From contig NC_049565.1 in assembly GCF_013368755.1 (NCBI RefSeq), positions 186,001 through 250,000 on the forward strand: DNA of 64,000 bases. The letters run 5' to 3'. The DNA comes from Talaromyces rugulosus (taxonomy: Eukaryota; Ascomycota; Eurotiomycetes; Eurotiales; Trichocomaceae). Positions 45,078-55,758 of the stretch are shown one piece after another (the stretch's first letter is position 1; every line of letters begins with the position of its first letter). The notes under the pieces were generated by a model that worked only from the letters and a program-made list of their open reading frames with translations, ran no database searches and was not told the DNA's origin. Both the position numbers and the translations under genes were made by a program.

Positions 45078-47234
45078 CTATGCAAGCGCACACGGGATGA
45101 TTAGTGTATACAAACAAAGTCAACTGACTCGGATCCTTAATTTCACCACGCTTATCCTCGACCAAAACAAGACAGCGACAGCAAAAATGACAACACTCTG
45201 CAGACAGCTGCCAGTCCCTAGGTCGCCTAGTGCGCGTCCGGCGATCAGCTGTACTGCAACTCACTGCCCCATCCGGGCATCCCATCAATGCGGGGTTTCG
45301 CGTCGCACTGCAAGGATCGACTTTGCAGAGTCATTCTTCTCTTGCCTTTTGGCCTTTGATTTTCTTGTAAATTGTGTTATCTTTTTGCTCGTGAATCTAG
45401 CCCGTTCATCAACTGTTTTAGATCCACCGAGCACCAGGTGGTCCGGCTATTCTTGCTGGACTCGGATGTGGTGGTGTCATCGACTGCTGATAATGTGATA
45501 AGACTACTGTTCCATGGATCATTTAAGTTTGGCCATGCCAAGGCGTATTCCATCATAGGCCAATTCAATAGATATGTGTAGGTTTCTGACCAATCACAAT
45601 CTGAAGACAAAGGGTATCAGCAGGCAACATTATATTGAATCAATCAAAATTAGTGTCAAATGCAGATCAGAAAGCAAACTTTCTTGCTACCGCTGCTTGT
45701 TGGAATAAACAACAAGTTTCACATGTTCTAGACTGCTACTCGGACAACACGTGAAATGAACATACAAGCACCATGTGTCTCCTGTATCGATTGCATAGTA
45801 ACTATAGTTCTCAGAATTAGAGAAGCAGGACAAATGCAAAGTCTCACCAGCTGTCAAGTCGCTTCTAGTCTCAAAAACTTTCCTTGAACTTGGACTCTCT
45901 TCACTTTTACTTGGTCTTTCCTTTCTATTGTCTCTTACAGTAACTAGGGGCTAACACTGTTGATATTGCAACGGGTATTTAACAGCAATGTTGTGTAGAT
46001 TTGCCTTCGTGGGTAGCGTTGATAATTAACAATCAGGGGCCTACCTACTTTATGTCCTTTTTGTTCACAAAGAACGGTGAAGAATTGTACATAAAGACTA
46101 CTGTTCTTTGGGAACCACCGTGTTTCCATTTTGATCCTCTATCGGCTGCGATCAAATTCAAGCTTGGTGGGACTCTAATAAGAATCATTTAATTCTTTCA
46201 TACAAAAACGATATCTGAGAGGTCATACGTGAGGGACATAAAACCGAAATTAAGGCAACCAGCTCACTTGAAAAATCTTGCCGGGATTTCAGAGACTCCA
46301 TAGGAGATGTTAAAGCCATAGCAATTGGCCATCCCAGAGTCAAATGTATGCATAGGATGACTGCATAATTAGAGCTAGCGATGGGGCTATTCTTCCTTCG
46401 GCTTGCTAAACATTTGCAGGCCGAATGTCAGCACGGATCCCGTCGGAAGTAGCTGAAGCAGCTGAGCAGCCTCATTATCCACTTATTTCATACACCCTAC
46501 CACTAAATGTCTAAAAAAGAAAGCCCTTGTAGGTTGTATGACCACACTAATTTAGGGAGTCTCAGATTGGACGGCGTCGGCATGTTATATAGCTAGATCA
46601 AAAGCAAATACTTCTTTATTAGAATTTTCCCTTTAAACTTGCTGACACAATATAGGTGTAGTATTTTCCTCTTGACGATGGGTTCACTTGTACAAGTCTT
46701 GTTTTGAGACACACTGCCTGTGACTGATTTGGTCAACATGAGTTACTGTATGAGCGGCGCCCTATATGTCCTATTACAGGATTGGGCCTGACTCTTTACG
46801 GATGTCGGAGGGACGATCAGCGGACGTCGGGTGTGCAAGAAGCCAAGCTTCACCTAGTGCTTATGCTTATTGCTTCGAAAGCTTGATTGATTGGTAAATC
46901 TGTTATGCTGTTCTGGGATCTGCGGGGTTGTTCTTGAACGAATTGCATGACAAACAACGACTAAATAATGCCACTATGTACTGATTCAGCTTCGGAAATG
47001 CCACCAGCCGTATTCCTCCTAGCCCAATTTGATGTTTTCATTCGTTCATCACCATGAACTTCAATGGGGCGGGCCATAAATGACTTCGGATATTGCTTCG
47101 ATTGGTGAGAACGATCAACTTTGTTGGATATTATGCACTGGTCCATTCCTAAATGATATATACAACCATTCGGGCATTGATACAGCGAAGAGCGGTGTGG
47201 TGGCTAACCCCAATGTTTGACGTCCAACCTCAAC

Positions 47235-47242
47235 TATAAAAG
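47235..47242 (+). promoter_or_regulatory. TATA box of the cysteine-rich mini-protein gene
   Basis: TATAAAAG, 92 bp before the ATG at 47327, followed by a CT-rich stretch (TCTTTTCTTCTCTCATC type) typical of strongly transcribed fungal genes. Confidence 0.65.
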
Positions 47243-47326
47243 GTCGATGATTCCCCTGCCTGGTTTACTCTTTTCTTCTCTCATCATCGATCTCTTCTCC
47301 CAACAAAAAGATCAACTCCAACCAGC

Positions 47327-47536
47327 ATGCGTATTCTGTCGTTCCTCCTCATGACCCTTGCGGCAGTTGCTGTCGCACAAGACTGCTGTGAAGACCCCCC
47401 TGGCTGTGGCTGCCCTGACAACTGCTCCGGCGTAAGTATTCTTCTATAACGTCGAGAAGAGGCCTCCGCAAACTAACCATGAAATTAGGATTGTGCTGGT
47501 TGCTGCCCCGCCGAGGACATGCTCAAACTCAACTAA
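47327..47536 (+). CDS. Secreted cysteine-rich mini-protein, 50 aa
   Basis: Too short to stand out as an open frame. Exons 47327-47431 and 47489-47536 flank a textbook 57-nt intron (GTAAGT, branch CTAAC, acceptor TTAG; phase 0). Residues 1-17 form a signal peptide (MRILSFLLMTLAAVAVA). The mature part of about 33 residues begins QDCCEDPPGCGC and contains eight cysteines, in CC, CGC, C, C and CC groupings, ending DMLKLN. A TATA box and CT-rich leader precede it. The cysteine density could mean a disulfide-knotted effector or antimicrobial-type peptide, or a metallothionein-like metal binder. I recognise no named family. Confidence 0.78.
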
Positions 47537-48032
47537 TCTTCGCATCTTTCATATCCGCCGATCAACATTATGGGCTACACTACGTGTGATTGATGCTATA
47601 GTCGGGGATTTTACTGGGAATAAGGATCAGGCTCTGTCCAACCTACGAACGTTTCCTCGCTTTTTCGAGGGGTCGTGGGATATTAGTAGCTGGAAGTTAC
47701 GCCTTATTCACCAATGCGCCATGATTTTATTGATAATGATGTTGTCACGAAAGTACATTCACTGAAGACAATTTCGTAATTTGATTATTATGATTTTCTC
47801 TAAATAATCTTTACCGTCTTAAACCAAAGAAGTCGAATCAGCATTAGCATGAGCCAGCTGCCAACTGTTTCAAGAGTAGTCCTCAATCGTCCTCAATCTA
47901 TCATTTAATCCACTTTCGCTATTAAAACCACGTTAGATTAAAAATCTAACTATTAAGAATTAATAATACCAGTATAAATATACAAAGATATAAAAGAAAA
48001 ATGATCTAGGGAAAGAACAGATGTGCATTACA
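47537..48032. other. Intergenic spacer
   Basis: 496 bp between the mini-protein and the SDR stop codon; probably the 3' untranslated regions of both genes. The frame across 47493-47765 has no independent support. Confidence 0.5.
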
Positions 48033-49080
48033 TCAAAAACTGTTCACATTCTGCAGAATACCCGGCTGCAGTTTCTCCAACCTTTGGCCAAGTTGTTCCC
48101 AGATAGTGTTGCTCTTTTCAACCCCAGCCTTATCTGTGATGAATGGCGCATATTCTTGCACCGCACCAGCCCGCATATATTTTCCATTGGTTTCCTTTCC
48201 TGCAGACGCCGCTATCACGACTAGCCGGGAACCTTCTTCTGATGTGCGAGCAAACAGAGCTTCAAAAACTCTCATGAAAACTTTCAAAGCACCGTGGAGC
48301 TCGCCAGGCAAGCCTGTTTTGCAGAAACATGGATCAAGAGTATTGACCACGATGGGGTTGGTGGCATCTGAGTTGACAATGGAAGCTAACTTGATGATAG
48401 CATATAGAAGAATCAGCTTGGAAAGATTGTATCTATAATAAAAGAGATTAATACAGCTCCGGAAAGCATTCTTAAGATTACACTCACTGGTTCATGCGAT
48501 TCGAGTGGCTTTCATCACCGTACCAATCGAAAATATTGTCGCCATAGTTCTCAGGGAATTTTGCAACATCATACAGGGCCGAGCCCGTGAATGTCAGATG
48601 TGGTGTCACCTCATATTTATTTGCAGTCTCCTTCAATTTCGGGATAAGCTGCAAGGCTAGCAGAAACGTGCCAATATTATTCACAGCAAGGGTGCGTTCC
48701 GTTCCATAAACGACCTGGTAATTTATTGTCTGTATTCCGGCATTGTTGATCAATACGTCTAGGCGCGGCAGTTTATTTGCACGCTCAACAAACTTCTGGA
48801 CAGAAGCAGGAGACTCGATGTCGAGTTCCCAGACTTCGATGACGTCGGGCTTGCAGTTCACCGAAGCTTCAATTTCAAGCTTTGCACTGTTACCCTTGGA
48901 GGTGTTTCGGCAAGCAATGATCAATTTGCTTGCTCCCAGACGGGCAATATGCCGTGTTGCTTCTTTGCCCAGGCCGGTATTGGCACCTGTGATGATGACG
49001 GTTTTGGAGGCGAAGGAGGAGGTCGGGACGGGGATTTTGGCTATGAGCTGCGTGTGGAAAAAGTTTCCGAGAGACGGCAT
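48033..49080 (-). CDS. Short-chain dehydrogenase/reductase (retinol-dehydrogenase-like), 330 aa
   Basis: Exons 49080-48488 and 48432-48033 with a 55-nt GTGAGT intron in phase 2. Cofactor motif TGANTGLG at residues 31-38, LDVLINNAGI, a catalytic-Ser region (FTGSALYD), and after splicing the Tyr-x3-Lys pair YNLSK at about 199-203. The Arg after NAC (ACRNTSKG) is usual for NADP(H) use. Fungal members reduce ketones in secondary metabolism or detoxification. It shares a 313-bp promoter with the divergent Zn2Cys6 gene, which is probably its regulator. Confidence 0.9.
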
Positions 49081-49200
49081 GGCTGTGGATAATTGGTTTA
49101 ATCTCGCAATGTTGCAGGTTTATGTATTTCCTTTTTTCGATGAGGAACTGGTGACCACCCTACGACCTAAATATACATCCTTTTCAAATGTTGTCTTTAG

Positions 49201-49217
49201 CCCTAGGGTTAGGGTTA
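49201..49217 (+). repeat. Short interstitial telomere-like repeat
   Basis: CCCTAGGGTTAGGGTTAA contains just over two TTAGGG units. It lies in the shared promoter of the SDR and the Zn2Cys6 gene. Such telobox sequences are binding sites for Myb/TRF-like factors, or may be scars of break repair. Confidence 0.6.
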
Positions 49218-49219
49218 AG

Positions 49220-49318
49220 TCCGCGGCGATAACGCCACGGAGATCATAGCCTATATCCGCGGAGATAAGTCACGTGGCGCCTCCTGCACATTGCCACATC
49301 GTGATATCGCCGCGGATA
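49220..49318. promoter_or_regulatory. Three CCGCGG-GATA boxes in a divergent promoter
   Basis: The element TATCCGCGGMGATA occurs at 49254-49267 (forward) and 49305-49318 (reverse), with a third copy at 49219-49231 differing in the first bases. CCGCGG is an inverted CGG pair, the usual target of a Zn2Cys6 dimer. The boxes lie between the SDR start (49080) and the Zn2Cys6 start (49394), suggesting autoregulation and control of the SDR. Confidence 0.6.
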
Positions 49319-49393
49319 CAATCCAGTGCTTCGCATGCACAGAAAACCAGAAGTTTCTTCGGTCGTCTACGGCTAATCGGCTGGTTCAGGACT

Positions 49394-51835
49394 ATGGCTG
49401 CTGTGGCCCAATTACACAAGGCTGGCCGGCGCAATCGCATTCCTCTATCATGTGATCCCTGCCGCAGTCGCAAGTGCGTCAACCAGTTTATTCTCAGCGT
49501 TGTAGAGGATGAATGCATGCTGATGAGGCCAGACTGAAGTGTAATCGCGAGCAGCCCTGCCAGAATTGCACGGCACGCGATGAGCTGTCTGCTTGCAAGT
49601 ACAAGGGCTCAAGGAATGTTTCGACACCAATAGCCCATCATGAAGCACATGGAGATCCTATGCAGCAGCGGATCGATCACCTAGAGGGTCTAGTGAAGAA
49701 GCTTATAGAAACTCAGCGCAAGGATTCCACTGTTGGAGGTAGTGACGTCGGTAATCCCCACCCAAGATCTAAGCATGCAAGTCTCGATGTAGCGTCAGAT
49801 GCTTCAGATGTGGGCCACAGTACCGGAACAACGGTGATTGATAGCACTCATTCTGTGTACAGAGGTGCAGACGATTGGTTTGATGTGCTACAAGAAGTAA
49901 TATCTCCTTTTTTTTTTTTCCAAAAAAGAAAAAAAGAAAAAGAAACTTGGTGACTCTAAAGATCTGACCAATTATAATCCAGATCAACCAACTCAAGAAG
50001 TTCTGGAACCAAAGCCAAGACGACCAGGCCAGCTACCATGACGTGCAGCCCAATCTGTCTCACATGGTTGATGGCTCAAGTTTACTCTTTGGTCATGTCA
50101 AACCTGTTGAAAAAATGGAAATACTGGCAACGTTGCCGCTGAAATCAGAGGTTGATAGGATGATACCCTGGTTTTTCGATCACGAAAACTTTCCCATTAT
50201 AGTTCCCCGTAAGTTGTGCCAGTATCAGACAAGATATAGTTTATAATTATGGACTCACGCTTTTCCCAGCAATACTACATGAGGCAACTTTTATGAGCGA
50301 GGTACCTGTTCCAACACTCAGTTTTACATATATAACCTTTGCTTTTCGACTGATTTAAAGAATTAGTACGGTGAACACTGGAAAAATCCTTCCAAAACAA
50401 ACATCATATGGCTAGGCCTGCTTTTCTCGATTCTTGGAATCACCATGCTCGCATATCGTCAAGTCGGCGAACCACCAGAATACGAAGGCCTCTCCGAATC
50501 GCTGTTCCAACTATACCGGATACGCACAGCGCAGTGTCTACTTGTTGGCGACATTGCAAAATGTTTACCATATACTCTGGAAACCTTGCGTTTCAACGCG
50601 ACTGCCGAGTTAAATCGAAAAGACGACAACAGTCGCGGTCTATGGATAATGACCGGAGTCATTGTTCGGGTCGCAATCAACATGGGTTACCACCGAGATC
50701 CTTCTCAGCTATCTTCTATTTCGGCCTTGCAAGGCGAATTCCGTCGTCGGATCTGGCTGTCAGTAGCGAGCATGGACGATATGTCCTCATTTGGAGGCGG
50801 CTTTCCTCGCATGATCCCGGCAATATATTCGGATACGATGGAACCGCGCAATTTGCATGATTGGGAGTTGTCATTTGACGAGAATACAACCAATCTCCCG
50901 CCATCAAGACCACTGATGGAGTATACCCCAGTGTCCTATATGATTGTCAAGGGCCGCGTGTTTCGAGCGCTCGGCCGCATCGCCGATTTTAACAACAATC
51001 CGACTCTGAACTCTTCTTACGAGACTGTGCTCGAGATCGACAAAGCTTTGAGCGAGGCACATATCCAAATTCCACCGTACATGAGAATCCACCTGGAACA
51101 AGACTCGGATGAGTGCCCGTTTGATCAAACTAGCAAATTAGCTTTCTCAAGTCTGAGTGTCGAATGCATGTATCACAAAGGAATGTGCACATTGCATCGA
51201 AAGTTCATCGCCAAGGCTAGATTCAACTCTCGATTTGATCTTTCTCGAGAACGATGCATTACATCTGCACTGGCACTGCTAAGTTGCCAGCGGTTTTTGG
51301 TGCCCTCTTGGTATCAATTTTCCCAAAGTAGACAAATGCTGGTGCTCGCGGCCATGGTGCTCTTTTTGGAATTAGAACTGCGCCGGCGCGACTCGACAGA
51401 TATGCAGGCATCTTCTTCTATTCTACATGCATTGGAAAAGTCTTGCGGTTTCTGGAAAGAGGCTAGAAGCTCTTGTGAAGAAGCTTCGAGGATACATCAA
51501 ACCCTTGCAAGGATGCTTTCGAGCTTTCGAGACGGTCCTACTAACTCTTCCGCGACTGCTGTTACAACCACTAGTCCTTATCACGCAATGATCACCCCAG
51601 AGTCATTTGAAGACTTCCCGAGACCAATGTTGACAAGTTCGCCATCTCAACCAACTTACGACGAAAAGGGCTTTTCTTTAGAGCGAGATTTATTTACGAT
51701 GCCAAATGACATGGAAATTGACTGGGTTGGTTTTTCTTTTCTTTTTGTTTCCAGAAATAGATATTAATTATGGAATAGGCTACATGGGATTCGTTTATTG
51801 AGGGCAATGGTTTTGAAGACGGAGCTTTATATTGA
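49394..51835 (+). CDS. Zn2Cys6 transcription factor, 705 aa
   Basis: Six exons: 49394-49473, 49533-49896, 49983-50208, 50270-50301, 50367-51725 and 51779-51835. The first splice (acceptor CCAG at 49532) completes the cluster, Cys at 20, 23, 30, 36, 39 and 48 (CDPCRSRKLKCNREQPCQ onwards). A 32-nt exon and the final 19-codon exon (ATWDSFIEGNGFEDGALY) are too short to appear as open frames. The middle is the fungal specific transcription-factor domain: LAYRQVGEPPEYEGLSESL, GVIVRVAINMGYHRDPS and EFRRRIWLSVASMDDMSS. It is transcribed away from the SDR, with three CCGCGG boxes between the two genes. Confidence 0.9.
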
Positions 51836-52610
51836 ATCAGCACCAGCAATTCTTAAAATGCATCGCATCCAAACAATTTCTAGTCTGATAGTGTATTTAA
51901 TTATTCCCGCGATATTTATTATCAACAAAATATTAGATGACTACTTGTGCTGGCATGCAACTCTCTGCCTGCAAATGTAACATAGAAATGAGCTTAATCG
52001 CATTTAGAATTATCACATGTTTCAACCAACAAGATGAATTCCTAATAATGGCCCGTATCCAACCCACGATTAATGCAGGGTAATCAATGGTTCAGCAGTA
52101 ACAATCTGACATAAGTCGTCACCATGTCCGTGGTTAACCGCTAGACCGGTCAGCCCTACTGTATACAACTTGCCCAGCCACAGCTGAAACAGCCGACCAG
52201 CGCCTCGTCCTAAAAAAAAAAAAAAAGGGTAACTCAGAACGGGTCCAAATGTTACGAGTCAGATTGACTCCGTTAAAATTCGGAGTTTTATGGAGGAAAA
52301 TGTTCTTGGTGTTATTAATTCCTGGTGCTCAGTGCATGTATATTGAGCAATGATGTATCTTCGTGTGCTGCGATTGCAGGTCCAGCTGCAATTGTTCAGA
52401 TAGAAAAGAGAGGGAAACAATTAAGAGATAAAAAGAGAAAAAACCGAAACTCATTTGCGCTTTTCCACCAGACTTCAGCGTCCGCCTGAACTCCCAATTC
52501 TGCTCACGTAAAGTTAAAAAGTAATGGAAGTATATTTTCTGCGACCAGCGCGAAATTCAAATCGAGTATATGCTTCGGAATAAAAAAGCCATAAATTTTG
52601 GGAGACAGGA
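51836..52610. other. Convergent intergenic spacer
   Basis: 775 bp, AT-rich with a 15-nt A-run near 52213. No gene seen; it separates the Zn2Cys6 stop from the isoflavone-reductase-like stop. Confidence 0.5.
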
Positions 52611-53658
52611 TTATGCTGCACACCATGCAGCTACTAACCAGTCGACGAATTGTTTTGGTGGATCGTGAATTAATTGCTCGAGACTCGCTCCAGGAAAGTC
52701 GTATCGGCCTTGCAAGGTGGCCATTAGGTGGCGTAGGCGCCATGTTTCAGATGTATTGCCCGTAGATTGAGCATATGAAATAGCGCTGGTGAGAAACTCT
52801 TCACTGACGTATTGGCGTTGAAACTCCACTCCTAAATAAAAGAGAGTTAGACAAGCTCGTGCAAGATTGGACAAAAGCAAGAAAGGGGCCATATACCGCA
52901 CACGAAATATTCTATCGCTGTGACAATGTCGTCGACTTTCATCCGCTCAGCAGCTAAAAGAAACTCATCCGGCCATGTAGGGAGGTCAAGTGCAGCAACA
53001 ACGTAACGAGCCACGTCTTCGGCGGATGTCATGGAGATGCACACATCCGAGGAGGAATGGAATGGGATGATAGCCGTACGCTGTTGGACATTGACAACAT
53101 AGTCACCTTCTCCACATATATATGTTCCAGCGCCGAGTTGCAGAGCCGCCATTCCTCCTGGGTAGAATCTCTCATAGAAAACACCACAGGAAAATGCTGA
53201 AAATTGCATGCCGTATTGGTCCCTTTTCTCAGAGAGCAGAGACATGGCGCTCTTCTGGCCCCGGTCAAGTGGATCGTTTGTCGCTGGACGCTGAAGTAGT
53301 GGTCCCTCGAATTCGGACGGCACGAAGCGGCGAACGTGTACTTCGGCGGCAGCCTCGATAAGTGACAGCTGGGCTGGGCCAGTGACAGTCGAAATGATGG
53401 TATCGACACCAACCAGCTTATAGCGTACATCGTCAAGATTGTCGTAGTTCACGGGGAGGACCTGCCACCCTTTGGCTGTGAGGCCGGGATTTGGCTATAT
53501 TAACATGTCCATCAGTCAGAGTCCATCGAAACAGGGGGCAGCGAGGTAAGGCTGACAGTTCGCGATAAGAAGAAAAACTGGTGGGATGTTTGCGTGGATA
53601 TATAGTGAGCGATGTATTGAGAGAGACCACTGGTCCCTGCCAGTGCGATCTTGATCAT
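52611..53658 (-). CDS. Isoflavone-reductase/NmrA-like oxidoreductase, 306 aa
   Basis: Exons 53658-53557, 53494-52897 and 52831-52611. The N-terminal MIKIALAGTSGLSQYIAHYI carries GxxGxxx in place of GxxGxxG, a variant I have seen in fungal isoflavone-reductase-like proteins. It is followed by HQFFFLSRT, then VDTIISTVTG, RRFVPSEFEGP and FSCGVFYERFYPGG. The first donor is GTCAGC, a weak site fixed by the reading frame. Family members are NAD(P)H-dependent reductases of aromatic or lactone substrates. It converges with the Zn2Cys6 gene and could belong to the same small module as the SDR. Confidence 0.86.
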
Positions 53659-55758
53659 TTGACAAAAGGTAATGGTAGAAACAAGATTAAAGATATATAA
53701 TATTTTTTTAAGCCAAAAGAGACCGGTGATGAGGTACAAATGAAGGAGAGGGTTCTGAAATGAGCGACATAGAAGGGAGGGCAAAAAAAGAAGATGACGA
53801 AGAACAATCAAAATCCGAAAGTGAAAGAACACGAGGCAGCCATGAAAAAAGCTGGTCGAGTTCTGCCTTCTAAAATGGAAGCCTGAGGAGTGGGATAGTC
53901 CAGCCCTTTGATAAAAGAAACGCCCGCAGCAAGATGCCGGCACAGCAATATATGGAAAAGTTTACACGTATGCCGAGTACGTCCAGCCATAGTACCAATA
54001 AGAAAATTTCTAGCGAAGCTTTCGAAGGGCAATTTTAACGTACATGGAAGCCATCCCGATGTAGTCAAGGGCGTCAACCGGACCACAGCGGTGGGCCCCT
54101 CTGAGCGAAAGAAAGAGCAGAGTTCTTCAGCAATGACCAGACGATTTACGTGTCCCATCTGGTCGGCCATTTTTCTCATTGGCCAGTGCGGGAAGACGTT
54201 CTCCTGCCGAGTGCATGTTCGGACGACATTCAGCGGCGATTGGTGGGAGGCCTAATCAAAGGAAGCAACGGTCGAAAGCCGTTAGATGAGGCTTTGTCGA
54301 ATGACGAGGCAGAAGCGAGGTCTAGCCGGGCAGCTATGGGCAGGGTTGTTGATCGTCTCACGCACTCCGCCCCGAACCGGACAAGAGAGCGTAAATGGTC
54401 CCACCGTAAAGGAACGATGGAACGAAAAAAGAGGCATCGGCTGAGAACGGTAGAGCCGATTTGCGGGGCCTGTTCTCCTAGCTCGCGGGACTCACGGACG
54501 GGGTGACTTATTGCTAAATGAGCCATCGACGGCATCTATGTGGTCGTATGCTACAATACAGTGTGCATTGCACTGTACTGTGCATACAGCTGGTGATGGA
54601 TAGCGGATGCGTCAGCCGGGCTGATCAGGCCGGGGCTTCAGCGGCCAGGGCCCGGGGCCCATAGTTGCAGCGGCATCGTAGCGGGGAGGCCGACAGCGAA
54701 AAGACACACTGGAGCTGGAGGGGTGGACAAGAGAGTTGTTTGACCGTTGGAGTTGTTACAAACGAGGGTCAGCCCTTCCCAAACTGGCGGTCTGTCCGGT
54801 GGGCCGCTTTTCAGCCGCATTCCGAGAACAGACTAGCCTGGGTGCCTGAGGGGTAGGGCGCGTAATCGTTGACTAGCAGTAGCAATCATCAGGGGGTGGT
54901 GTTAATTAATGTCGACGCTGGTAGCCTGGAAAGGGAGGTGGTGAAGGCGATCTGGTCTGCTGAGTCCCGAGGGTCGAGCGTGAAGTAACAAGAAGAGGAA
55001 GAAGAATGAAAACAAACAAGGCAACAGCGCCCTGCATGTCAGGTGACGATCGGCGGGCGCGAGGCAGAGACGAAGGCTTGGCAAGGCTGACTCGCACGTG
55101 ATCTCGCGAGCCGCCGGATCAACGCTCTCCCGGTCCGACGGAGCAGGTCACGGGACTGCGCGTGACGACGCGATTGTCGCTTGTTGATCGCGCGATAAAT
55201 TAATTACTAGCAGTAGTAGTACGTACTACACATTTATGTCTGGACTTGCTCGTAATTCGCGCATTCCTCATGCATGGAACTGTTCCAGGAATGAGGGGCA
55301 ATTTAATGTGTCCACAGTGTATGGAACTAGTAGCAGTACGTATCGTCTTTTACTCGGCAATAATAATAATCTCGGTTGTACAAAAACGTCGAGGCAAATT
55401 CAACAATGGCACGGAGTAGCGGTAAAACAAGTCGCAATAATCGAGAAGACACAAAAAAAAAGTAATAGGAGGCGTGATATCAATGTCGGCTCCGCGCGGC
55501 GCACAAAACAGGCGCGTCGTGACTCGTGACTCGTGAGGCCAGCGCGCGGGTCCCTCAGTAATAATAATGCACCGCGATTGTCCCCATACTTCCGCTCTGG
55601 GATAGACCGTGCAGCCCGCGTGCAACACCCACGACGCGAGCCATAATTAAACCACCGCCGGCGTGTCTGCTTCTCGCTTACTCCGTTGCCCTCTTGTGTG
55701 AAGCAAAGCGTCGTGGGTTTTCTTTCTCTCCCATAGACAAGAGAGATCTACTCGGACA
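53659..55758. other. 2.1-kb divergent intergenic region
   Basis: It lies between the isoflavone-reductase-like gene and the homeodomain gene, and GC content rises rightward. A palindrome-like stretch occurs near 54551-54590 (ACAGTG and CACTGT arms). Long leader-type promoters are usual for homeodomain regulators. No gene supported; open frames here overlap on both strands without family features. Confidence 0.5.

Larger units (their letters stand above)
44419..47326. other. 2.9-kb gene-poor region
   Basis: Mostly AT-rich with short A-runs near 44467-44490. It contains one suspicious interrupted frame on the minus strand (44736-45077, listed separately) and a TATAAAAG at about 45049 on the plus strand with no clear gene behind it. 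The right end is the promoter of the cysteine-rich mini-protein. Confidence 0.5.

Noticed and set aside
44950..45498. 182-codon plus-strand frame
   Set aside because: No domain, no plausible signal or intron, composition like random sequence; a TATAAAAG upstream is not enough support.
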